A DNA stretch of 64,000 nt. Source: Roseicella aerolata (GTDB lineage: Bacteria; Pseudomonadota; Alphaproteobacteria; Acetobacterales; Acetobacteraceae). Made by a program: the position numbers and the translations under genes. How positions within the stretch are numbered: the stretch's first letter is position 1; each line of letters opens with the position of its first letter. Shown piece after piece: positions 17,501 to 29,497 of the stretch. The stretch is from the NCBI RefSeq assembly GCF_020523605.1, contig NZ_JAJAQI010000012.1, forward strand, positions 62,001 to 126,000, given 5' to 3'. Under the pieces are notes generated by a model that was not told where the DNA came from, made no database searches, and saw nothing but the letters and a program-made list of their open reading frames with translations.

Positions 17501-17946
17501 GAGGCCACCCCGCTGCCGGGCCGCGAGGAATACCTGGACTCGGAGAAGTACGAGATCCGCGCCTGGCCGGACCGCCGGCCCGGCGACATCGTCGAGGAGA
17601 TCACCCGCCTGAACATGATCCGCCGCGCCAATCCGGCCCTGCAGACGCATCTGGGCGTCGCCTTCCACAATGCCTTCAACGATCGCGTGCTGTGGTACCG
17701 TAAGGCGACCGCGGATCGCGGCAACGTGGTGCTGTGCGCCGTGTCGCTCGATCCGCATAACGTGCAGGAGACGGCAGTGGAGCTGCCATTGTGGGAATGG
17801 GGGCTGCCCGACCACGCGGCGCTGGAAGCGGAGGATCTGATGACCGGGCGACGGTTCACCTGGCGCGGCAAGGTGCAGCGGCTTCGGCTCGATCCGGGCG
17901 CGCTGCCCTTCGGCCTGTGGCGCGTGCGGCCGGCGGAGGGCGCGTG

Positions 17947-17947
<1 letters not shown>
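14573..17947 (+). CDS. glgE: Alpha-1,4-glucan:maltose-1-phosphate maltosyltransferase with extra N-terminal GH13-like domain
   Basis: About 1124 residues, against about 670-700 for the core enzyme. The C-terminal 650 residues are GlgE: a DUF3416 sandwich ([19 protein letters not shown]), then the GH13_3 barrel with nucleophile D852 in [12 protein letters not shown] and acid/base E881 in [10 protein letters not shown]. It moves maltose from maltose-1-phosphate onto glucan chains. Residues about 25-430 form a second amylase-like barrel that keeps a region-II Asp ([11 protein letters not shown]199) but shows no acid/base Glu in FLAWTAGIP. The start is uncertain (in-frame ATGs at 14555, 14561, 14573); 14573 follows a GGGGG stretch. 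It overlaps the next gene (TGATG). Confidence 0.92.
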
Positions 17948-21299
<3,352 letters not shown>

Positions 21300-21303
<4 letters not shown>

Positions 21304-23456
21304 TGCAGGCTTACGAGACGCTGGCCACCGGGCATCACGGCGATCCCTTCGCGGTGCTCGGGCCCCATGGCGAGGAGGTGCGGACCTTCCAGCCCGGCGC
21401 GCGCGGCGTGGTGGTGCTGGCGCGCGAGGGCGGCGAGGAGCTGGGCCGGCTGGAGCGGGTGCATCCCGCGGGCATCTTCGCGGGACGCGTCTCCCGCCAG
21501 GTGCCCTACCGGCTGCGGGTGGAATGGCCCGGCCTGCCGCAGGAGACGGAGGACCCCTACAGCTTCGGCCTGCTGCTCGGCGACTGGGACATGCACCTCT
21601 TCGCCGAGGGCCGGCATTTCGAGCTGGCGAAGGTCTTCGGTGCGCAGGCGATGATGGTGGAGGGCGTGCCGGGCGTGCGCTTCGCCCTCTGGGCGCCGAA
21701 TGCGCGGCGCGTCTCGGTCGTCGGCGACTTCAATGGCTGGGACGGCCGCCGTCACCCGATGCGGTTGCGCGCCGAGGCCGGCGTCTGGGAGCTGTTCATC
21801 CCGCGCCTGCAACCCGGCGCCACCTACAAATACGAGCTGGTCGGCGCGGATGGCAGGCTGCTGCCGCTGAAGGCGGACCCGCTGGCGACGGCGACCGAGC
21901 ATCCGCCCGCCACCGCCTCCCGCGTCATGGACCCGGCGCCCTTCGCCTGGACCGATGGCAACTGGATGGCGCGCCGCGGCGCCCTGCAGGCGCCCGATGC
22001 GCCCATCTCGATCTATGAGGTGCATCCGGGGTCCTGGTGGCGCGACGCGGAAGGCCAGTCACCGGACTGGGACCGGCTGGCGGACCGCCTCATTCCCTAT
22101 GTGCAGGGCATGGGCTTCACCCATGTCGAATTCCTGCCGGTGATGGAGCATCCCTTCGGCGGTTCCTGGGGCTATCAGCCGCTATCGATGTTCGCGCCCT
22201 CCGCGCGCTTCGGCCCGCCCTCCGGCTTCGCGCATTTCGTGGACCGCGCGCATGCCGCCGGCATTGGCGTGATCCTCGATTGGGTGCCGGCGCATTTTCC
22301 GACCGATGCGCATGGCCTCTACCGCTTCGACGGCACCGCGCTGTACGAGCATGCCGATCCGCGCGAGGGCTTCCACCGCGACTGGAACACGGCGATCTAC
22401 AATTTCGGCCGCAACGAGGTGCGCGGCTTCCTGCTGGCCAGCGCGCTCCACTGGCTGGAGCATTACCATGTGGACGGGCTGCGGGTGGATGCCGTCGCCT
22501 CCATGCTCTACCGCGACTACTCCAGGCCGCAGGGCGAATGGATCCCGAACCGCCATGGCGGGCGGGAGAACCTGGAAGCGGTCGCCTTCCTGCAGGAGCT
22601 GAACGCGGTGGTCGCCGAGCGCTGCCCGGGCGCGGTGATGATCGCGGAGGAAAGCACCGCCTGGCCCGGCGTGACGAAGCCGACCCATGAGAACGGCCTC
22701 GGCTTCAATTACAAGTGGAACATGGGCTGGATGCACGACACCCTCCATTACATCGAGGAGGATCCAGTCCACCGCCAGTACCACCATGACAGCATGACCT
22801 TCGGCCTGGTCTATGCCTGGAGCGAGAAATTCATCCTGCCGCTCAGCCATGACGAGGTGGTCTATGGCAAGGGCTCGCTGATCGGGAAGATGCCGGGCGA
22901 CAGTTGGCAGAAATTCGCCAATCTGCGCGCCTATCTTGCCTTCATGTGGACGCATCCCGGCAAGAAGCTGCTCTTCATGGGTGGCGAGATCGCCCAGCCA
23001 TCGGAGTGGAACCACGACGCGACCGTGGACTGGCCGCTGCTGGACGATGCGCGCCATCGCGGCATCCAGCGCCTGCTGCACGACCTCAACGCGGCCTATC
23101 GCAACATCCCCGCGCTGCACCGGCGTGACGACTCGCCGGAAGGCTTCCGCTGGGTGATCGGCGATGACCGCGCCCAGAGCGTCTTCGCCTGGTTGCGTCT
23201 CGGCACGGGGGGAGATCCGCCCGCGCTGATCGTCTGCAATCTCACCCCCGTGCCGCGGCACGGCTACCGCATCGGCGTGCCGCGCGGCGGCACCTGGCAC
23301 GAGGTGTTGAACACCGATGGCGGCGCCTATGGCGGGACCAACAGCGGCAACGGTGGTTGGATCACCGCGGAGCCGGTATCGACGCATGGCTTCGCCGACA
23401 GCCTGAACCTCTTCCTGCCGCCGCTTGCCGCGCTGATTCTCGTCCCAGAAGGATAG
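21300..23456 (+). CDS. glgB: 1,4-alpha-glucan branching enzyme
   Basis: 718 residues, full length. The CBM48 domain has [21 protein letters not shown] at about residue 125. The GH13_9 barrel carries [14 protein letters not shown], the nucleophile in [15 protein letters not shown] and the acid/base Glu in IAEESTAWP. It creates alpha-1,6 branches in the polymer extended by GlgE. The start ATG shares four bases with the upstream stop (ATGA), and a second ATG follows immediately. Confidence 0.96.
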
Positions 23457-23457
23457 C

Positions 23458-25557
23458 ATGCCGCCAATCCCGTCCCGCCTGCTGCCCGGCCGACCTGATC
23501 CGCTGGGGGCAAGCTGGGACGGGCTGGGGGTCAACTTCGCCGTCTTCTCCGCGAATGCGGAGCGGATCGATCTCTGCCTCTTCGATCCCTCGGGACGGCG
23601 GGAGATAGCGCGCCTGCCGCTGCCGGAATGCACGGACGAGGTCTGGCACGGCTACCTGCCGGAGGCGCGGCCGGGCCAGCTCTACGGCTATCGTGCCTAT
23701 GGGCCCTATGAGCCGCGGCGCGGCCACCGCTTCAATCCGCACAAGCTGCTGCTCGACCCTTACGCCAAGCAGTTGCATGGGGAGGTGCGCTGGTCCGACG
23801 TGCTGTTCGGCTACCGCCTCGGGGCCGGCCGGGCCGATCTCTCCTTCGACCGGCGCGACAGCGCCCTCGCCATGCCGAAGGGCGTGGTGGTGGATGACAG
23901 CTTCGCCTGGGGCGACGACCGCAACCCCTGCGTGCCCTGGGACCGCACGGTGATCTATGAGGCGCATGTCCGCGGCCTGACCATGCGGCGGGAGGATATC
24001 GAGCCGCGCGAGCGCGGCACCTTCCGGGCCCTCGCCGATCCCCGCGTCATCGAGCATCTGCATCGCCTCGGCGTCACCGCGATCGAGCTGCTGCCGATCC
24101 AGGCCTTCCTGCAGGACCGCTTCCTCGTCTCCAAGGGGCTCCGCAACTACTGGGGCTATTCCACGCTCGCCTTCTTCGCGCCGGAGCCGCGCTACCTGAT
24201 CGAGCAGTGGATGCGCAACGAGCTGAAGGTGGCGGTCCGGCGCCTGCACGGTGCGGGCATCGAGGTCATTATGGATGTGGTCTACAACCACACCTGCGAG
24301 GGCAGCGAGCTGGGCCCGACCCTCTCCTGGCGCGGGCTCGACAACGCCTCCTACTACCGGCTCATCCCCGGCGAGGAGCGGCACCACATCAACGACACCG
24401 GCACCGGCAACACGGTGAATCTGAGCCATCCGCGGGTGCTGCAGATGGTCATGGACAGCCTGCGCTACTGGGTGACCGAATACCGGATCGACGGCTTCCG
24501 CTTCGACCTCGGCACGATCCTGGGGCGGGAGGGACACGGTTTCGATCCCGGCAGCGGCTTCTTCGATGCCATCCGGCAGGACCCGGTGCTGTCGCGCGTG
24601 AAGCTGATCTCGGAACCCTGGGATATCGGCCCGGGCGGCTACCAGGTGGGCAACCACCCCCCCGGCTTCGCCGAATGGAACGACCGTTTCCGCGATGGCG
24701 TGCGCCGCTTCTGGCGCGGCGATGCCGGCATGCGGGCGGAGCTCGCCGCGCGCCTGACCGGCTCGGCCGAGCTGTTCGACCGCCGCCGGCGCCGTCCCTG
24801 GGCCGGCGTGAATTTCGTTGCCTCGCATGACGGCTTCACGCTGCACGACGTCGTTTCCTATGAGGAGCGGCACAACGAGGCGAATGGCGAGGACAACCGC
24901 GACGGCCATGGCGAGAATTACAGCAGCAACTGGGGCGAGGAGGGGGAGACGGAAGATCCCGAGATTCTCGCCACCCGCCTGGCCGTGCTGCGCGCCATGC
25001 TGACGACCGTCTTCGCCTCGGCCGGCACGCCGATGCTGCTGGCCGGCGATGAGATGCTGCGGACCCAGGGCGGCAACAACAACGCCTACAACCAGGACAA
25101 CGATACGAGCTGGGTGGACTGGGAGCGCGCGGCGGCGCCCGAGGCGCAGGCTCTGCAGCGTTTCACCGCCCGACTGATCGCGCTGCGCCAGCGCCTGCCG
25201 CCGCTGCGCCCGGCCATATTCCTGCATGGCGTGACGGAACTCCGGCCCGGCCTGAACGACATTGCCTGGTTCGACCAGCATGGAAAGCCGATGACCCCGG
25301 AAGCCTGGAACGAGGCGGAGGCACGCACCCTGGCATTGCGCCGGGCCACCGCGGCCGAGGATGACGGCGTGGATATCACGCTGCTGCTGCTGAACGCCGA
25401 TGGCGCCGGCCACGCCTTCGCGCTGCCGAAGCCGCGGCTGGACTGGACCCTGGTGCTGGACAGCTACCACCCGGAGGCGGCGGAGCGACCGGTGCTGGAC
25501 GAGGCCGTGCCGGTCGGCCCGCGCAGCGCCGTGCTGCTGGCGGCGCGGCTGCCATGA
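23458..25557 (+). CDS. glgX: Glycogen debranching enzyme (isoamylase type)
   Basis: 699 residues. It opens RLLPGRPDPLGASWDGLGVNFAVFS, the CBM48 start of GlgX. VYNHTCEGSELGPTLSWRG and IDGFRFDLGTILGRE (nucleophile) are present, with the catalytic Glu in LISEPWDIGPGGYQVG. NNAYNQDNDTSWVDWE is the GlgX signature near residue 540. It removes alpha-1,6 branches, preparing linear maltodextrins for TreY. It starts one base after the glgB stop and ends in a four-base overlap with treZ. Confidence 0.96.
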   Translation: MPPIPSRLLPGRPDPLGASWDGLGVNFAVFSANAERIDLCLFDPSGRREIARLPLPECTDEVWHGYLPEARPGQLYGYRAYGPYEPRRGHRFNPHKLLLDPYAKQLHGEVRWSDVLFGYRLGAGRADLSFDRRDSALAMPKGVVVDDSFAWGDDRNPCVPWDRTVIYEAHVRGLTMRREDIEPRERGTFRALADPRVIEHLHRLGVTAIELLPIQAFLQDRFLVSKGLRNYWGYSTLAFFAPEPRYLIEQWMRNELKVAVRRLHGAGIEVIMDVVYNHTCEGSELGPTLSWRGLDNASYYRLIPGEERHHINDTGTGNTVNLSHPRVLQMVMDSLRYWVTEYRIDGFRFDLGTILGREGHGFDPGSGFFDAIRQDPVLSRVKLISEPWDIGPGGYQVGNHPPGFAEWNDRFRDGVRRFWRGDAGMRAELAARLTGSAELFDRRRRRPWAGVNFVASHDGFTLHDVVSYEERHNEANGEDNRDGHGENYSSNWGEEGETEDPEILATRLAVLRAMLTTVFASAGTPMLLAGDEMLRTQGGNNNAYNQDNDTSWVDWERAAAPEAQALQRFTARLIALRQRLPPLRPAIFLHGVTELRPGLNDIAWFDQHGKPMTPEAWNEAEARTLALRRATAAEDDGVDITLLLLNADGAGHAFALPKPRLDWTLVLDSYHPEAAERPVLDEAVPVGPRSAVLLAARLP

Positions 25558-27341
25558 CCGGCTTCGCGCAGGAAACCCGCTGGGGCGCGACGCTGCTGGC
25601 GCCCGACCGCACGCATTTCCGCCTCTGGGCACCGGATGCGCCGCGCGTGATGCTGGAGGTGGAGCGGCATGCGCCACAGGAAATGAACGCCCTCGGCGAT
25701 GGCTGGCATGAGGTGGTGGCGCCGGTCGGCGCCGGGGCATGCTACCGCTTCCGCGTCTCGCCGGACCTGGCGGTGCCCGATCCGGCCTCCCGCCTGCAGG
25801 CGGGCGATGTGCACGACCCTTCGGTGGTGGTGGACCCCCGTGCCTTCCGGTGGCAGCACGCGGACTGGAAGGGCCGCCCCTGGCATGAGGTGGTGCTCTA
25901 TGAGCTGCATGCCGGCGCCATGGGCGGCTTCGCCGGCGTGCAGGCCGCCCTGCCGCGCTTGAAGGAGCTGGGCGTCACCGCCATCGAGCTGATGCCGATC
26001 GGCGATTTTCCCGGCCGGCGGAACTGGGGCTATGACGGCGTGCTGCCCTATGCGCCGGATACCGCGCTCGGCACGCCGGAGGCGCTGAAGGCCCTGGTCG
26101 ATGCCGCGCACGGCCTGGGCCTGATGGTCTTCCTCGATGTGGTCTACAACCATTTCGGCCCGGACGGCGCCTATCTGCATGCCTATGCGAAGCGCTTCTT
26201 CGACGAGGGCATCCACACCCCCTGGGGCGCCGCCATCGATTTCCGCCAGCCCGCGGTGCGGGACTATTTCGAGGAGAACGCCCTCTTCTGGCTGAACGAG
26301 TACCGTTTCGACGGGCTGCGCTTCGATGCCGTGCATGCCATCGCCGAGACCGACTGGCTGGACGTGATGGCCGCCCGCATCCGGCGGGAGATCCCCGATC
26401 GCCACATCCACCTGGTGCTGGAGAACGAGCGGAACGGCGCCCGCCACCTGAAGCCGGCCGGCGATTTCGACGCGCAATGGAACGATGACGGCCACAACAT
26501 CCTGCACCCGCTGCTGGCCGGCGAGCGCGAGGGCTATTACGAGGACTTCTCCGAGAACGGCGCGGAGAAGCTGGCGAAGGTCCTCTCCGAGGGCTTCCTG
26601 TTCCAGGGACAGGAGAGCGGGCATCTCGGCCATGCGCGTGGCGAGCCCTCCGCGCATCTGCCGCCGACCGCCTTCGTGCTGTTCCTCCAGAATCACGACC
26701 AGGTCGGCAACCGCGCCTTCGGCGAGCGGCTGACGGCGCTGGCCGACCCCGCATCGCTGGCGGCGGCGGCGGCGCTGCTGCTGCTCTCGCCGCAGATCCC
26801 CATGCTGTTCATGGGGGAGGAATGGGGCGCGACCGCCCCCTTCCTCTTCTTCACCGACCACAATGAGGAACTGGCGCCGCTGGTCACCGCCGGCCGGCGC
26901 AAGGAGTTCGCCAAATTCGCCGCCTTCCAGGACCCGGCGAAGCGGGAGCGCATCCCGGACCCGAATGCCGAGGGCACCTTCCGCGCCTCGGTCCCCGATC
27001 CGGCGGAAGCCACGCGGCCGCCGCATGGCGCGGTGCTGGCCCTGCACAGGCGCCTGCTCGCCCTGCGGCGGGAGCACATCATCCCCCGCCTGCCCGGCGC
27101 GAAGGCCCTCGGCGCCCAGGCAATCGGGGAAAAGGCGGTGCTCGCCCGCTGGCGGCTCGGCGATGGCAGCCTGCTGACGATCGCCACCAATCTGGGCGGG
27201 GAGGCCGCGCCCTGCCATGCGCCCGGCAGCCCCCTGTTCGAGAGCATGGCAGGTGCCGCCGGCACGCTCGGCACCGGCACGCTGCCGCCGCGTTGCACCG
27301 TCGCCCTGATGGACCCGCCGCGGCAGGATGATGGGGCATGA
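25554..27341 (+). CDS. treZ: Malto-oligosyltrehalose trehalohydrolase
   Basis: 595 residues. The start is GATLLAPDRTHFRLWAPDA; GRRNWGYDGVLPYAPDTALG is characteristic of TreZ. The nucleophile lies in YRFDGLRFDAVHAI and the acid/base Glu in HLVLENERNGARHL. LFMGEEWGATAPFLFFTDH is another TreZ hallmark. It cleaves trehalose from the end of maltooligosyl-trehalose made by TreY, encoded two genes further on. ATGA overlap with glgX couples translation. Confidence 0.95.
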   Translation: MTGFAQETRWGATLLAPDRTHFRLWAPDAPRVMLEVERHAPQEMNALGDGWHEVVAPVGAGACYRFRVSPDLAVPDPASRLQAGDVHDPSVVVDPRAFRWQHADWKGRPWHEVVLYELHAGAMGGFAGVQAALPRLKELGVTAIELMPIGDFPGRRNWGYDGVLPYAPDTALGTPEALKALVDAAHGLGLMVFLDVVYNHFGPDGAYLHAYAKRFFDEGIHTPWGAAIDFRQPAVRDYFEENALFWLNEYRFDGLRFDAVHAIAETDWLDVMAARIRREIPDRHIHLVLENERNGARHLKPAGDFDAQWNDDGHNILHPLLAGEREGYYEDFSENGAEKLAKVLSEGFLFQGQESGHLGHARGEPSAHLPPTAFVLFLQNHDQVGNRAFGERLTALADPASLAAAAALLLLSPQIPMLFMGEEWGATAPFLFFTDHNEELAPLVTAGRRKEFAKFAAFQDPAKRERIPDPNAEGTFRASVPDPAEATRPPHGAVLALHRRLLALRREHIIPRLPGAKALGAQAIGEKAVLARWRLGDGSLLTIATNLGGEAAPCHAPGSPLFESMAGAAGTLGTGTLPPRCTVALMDPPRQDDGA

Positions 27342-27354
27342 CGAAGGGGCCGGC

Positions 27355-29391
27355 ATGACCACGGACGACGACCTGCGGGCGATGGCGGAGGCGGCGGGGA
27401 TCGCCACCACCTGGCGCGACGTGCATGGGGAGGAGCGGCGCGTCGCGCCGGACACGCTGCGCGCCGTGATGGCCGCGCAGGGGCTGCCCACGGATAACAG
27501 GGAGGCGCGGGCGATGCTCGCTGCCCTCGCGGACCGGCTGCCGCCGCTCATCACCATGACCATCGGCCCGGATGGCGTGCACATCCCGGGCGCCGTGGCC
27601 GGCCAGCGTTTCCGGCTGGATATCGAAGGCGGCGACCGGATCGAGGGGCATCTGGAGCACGGCTGGGGCGGCGAGGCGCGGCTGCCGGCGATCTCGACGC
27701 CCGGCTACCATCGCCTGCACCTGGACGATGCGCATTGCATCGTCGCCGCCGCGCCGCCGCGCTGCGTGACGCTGGCCGATCTGGGGGCGGAGGCGCATGG
27801 CGGCAGCCTGCCCTGGGCGCTGGCCGCACAGATCTATGCCCTGCGCTCGCCGCGCGACATGGGCATCGGCGATTTCGGCGGCGTCGCGGCGCTGGCCCAG
27901 GCTGCCGGCCGGCGCGGCTGCGCCGCCATCGCGGTCAGCCCGGCGCATGCGCTCTTCTCGGCGGATGTGAACAAGTACGGGCCCTACTCGCCCTCCTCCC
28001 GCATCTTCCTGAACGTCCTGCACGCCGATCCGGCCGCGGCGCTGGGCCAAGTGCCGGAGGATCCCGGCCCGAAGGACGAGCTCGTCGACTGGCCTGCGGC
28101 CGCGCGCCGCAAGCTCGACCGCCTGCGCGGGCTGTATGAGGCCGCGGCCGACCACCCCGGCTTCGTCGATTACCGCAACGAGGCCGGCGCGGCGCTCGAG
28201 GCGCATGCGCGGTTCGAGGCGCTGCACGCCCATCTGTTCGCGCGCGATCCCGGCCTCTGGCACTGGCAGGACTGGCCCCGCGAATTCCAGGCGCCCGACA
28301 GCCCGGGCGTCATGCAATTCGCCCGCGACAACCCGGCCGAGGTCGCCTTCCACGCCTTCTGCCAGTGGCTGGCCGACGCCTCCCGCGGCGCGGCGCAGCA
28401 GGCGGCGCGGGATGCGGGCATGCCGGTCGGCCTGATCGCCGACCTGGCCGTGGGCACGGATGGTGGCGGCAGCCATGCCTGGTCGCACCAGCGCGCCATC
28501 CTGCCGAACCTGTCGGTGGGCGCGCCGCCGGATGTCTTCTCCCCGCTCGGCCAGGACTGGGGCCTCACCGCCTTCTCGCCGCTGGAGATGAAGGCCGGCG
28601 GCTTCGCCGCCTTCCTGGAACTCGCCCGCGCCGCCTTCCGCCATTCGGGCGGCGTGCGCGTGGACCACGCGATGGGCCTGCAGCGCCTTTGGGTGGTGCC
28701 GCGCGGCGCCGGCCCGGCGGAGGGCGCCTATCTCCGCTACCCCATCGACGACCTGGTGCGCCTGCTGGCCCTCGAATCCCACCGCCACCGCGCCATCGTC
28801 ATCGGCGAGGATCTCGGCACCCTGCCGGAGGGCTTCCATGCGCGCATGGAAACGGCCGGCATCCTGGGGATGAAGGTCCTGTGGTTCGAGCAGGAGCAGG
28901 ACGGCCGCTTCCGCGCCCCGCGCCACTGGCCGCGCAACGCGACGGCGATGACCACCACGCATGACCTGCCGACGGTGGTCGGCTGGTGGCAGGGCCGCGA
29001 CATCGCCTGGCGCGAGCAGCTCGGCCTGTTCCCCGATACGGAGACGGCGAGGCGGGAGGAGGACCGGCGCGAGACGGACCGCGCCGCGCTCTGGACCGCC
29101 TTCCTGGAAAGCGGCGCGGCCACCGGCGACCAGCCGCCGGCGGCGGACGGCGCGGCGGTGGTGGATGTCGCCCTCGCCCATGTCGGCAGCGCGGCCTGCG
29201 CGCTTGCCATCCTGCCGCTGGAGGATGCGCTCGCCATGCCGGAGCAGCCCAACCTGCCCGGCACGGTGGAGGAGCACCCGAACTGGCGCCGCCGCCTGCC
29301 CGGCGAGGCCGGCGCGCTGCTGGACGACCCGGCGGTCGCGCGGCGGCTCGACCTCTTCGCCCGCGCCCGGCCCCGGGCGGATGGAACCTGA
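27355..29391 (+). CDS. malQ: 4-alpha-glucanotransferase (amylomaltase, GH77)
   Basis: About 678 residues. GH77 motifs: SPAHALFSADVNKYGPYSPS, the nucleophile in GVRVDHAMGLQRLW, the catalytic Glu in IGEDLGTLPEGF and the TTHDLPTVVGWW loop. It disproportionates maltodextrins, recycling short chains left by GlgX and TreY/TreZ. ATG at 27355 is preferred; an ATG at 27328 overlapping treZ by 14 bases adds only nine residues. The frame ends about 105 nt before treY, the first real gap in the cluster, and includes a short T6 run at 29411-29416. Confidence 0.93.
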   Translation: MTTDDDLRAMAEAAGIATTWRDVHGEERRVAPDTLRAVMAAQGLPTDNREARAMLAALADRLPPLITMTIGPDGVHIPGAVAGQRFRLDIEGGDRIEGHLEHGWGGEARLPAISTPGYHRLHLDDAHCIVAAAPPRCVTLADLGAEAHGGSLPWALAAQIYALRSPRDMGIGDFGGVAALAQAAGRRGCAAIAVSPAHALFSADVNKYGPYSPSSRIFLNVLHADPAAALGQVPEDPGPKDELVDWPAAARRKLDRLRGLYEAAADHPGFVDYRNEAGAALEAHARFEALHAHLFARDPGLWHWQDWPREFQAPDSPGVMQFARDNPAEVAFHAFCQWLADASRGAAQQAARDAGMPVGLIADLAVGTDGGGSHAWSHQRAILPNLSVGAPPDVFSPLGQDWGLTAFSPLEMKAGGFAAFLELARAAFRHSGGVRVDHAMGLQRLWVVPRGAGPAEGAYLRYPIDDLVRLLALESHRHRAIVIGEDLGTLPEGFHARMETAGILGMKVLWFEQEQDGRFRAPRHWPRNATAMTTTHDLPTVVGWWQGRDIAWREQLGLFPDTETARREEDRRETDRAALWTAFLESGAATGDQPPAADGAAVVDVALAHVGSAACALAILPLEDALAMPEQPNLPGTVEEHPNWRRRLPGEAGALLDDPAVARRLDLFARARPRADGT

Positions 29392-29497
29392 CCGCACCGG
29401 CTGCATTCGCTTTTTTCGCTTCCTGTCAGGGCAGCCTCGCGCCGCCGGGCATTCCCGCCCGCCGGCGACCTGCCCTGCAGCCAATGGAGACTGACCC

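Noticed and set aside
14234-17815. Very long antisense frame (about 1190 codons) opposite glgE
   Set aside because: It mirrors third-position GC of the sense gene, has no protein family character except its last 63 codons, which are atzG. The sense frame carries complete catalytic motifs.
29405-29430. Intrinsic terminator after malQ
   Set aside because: A T6 run is present, but no stable GC hairpin precedes it, and treY follows on the same strand.
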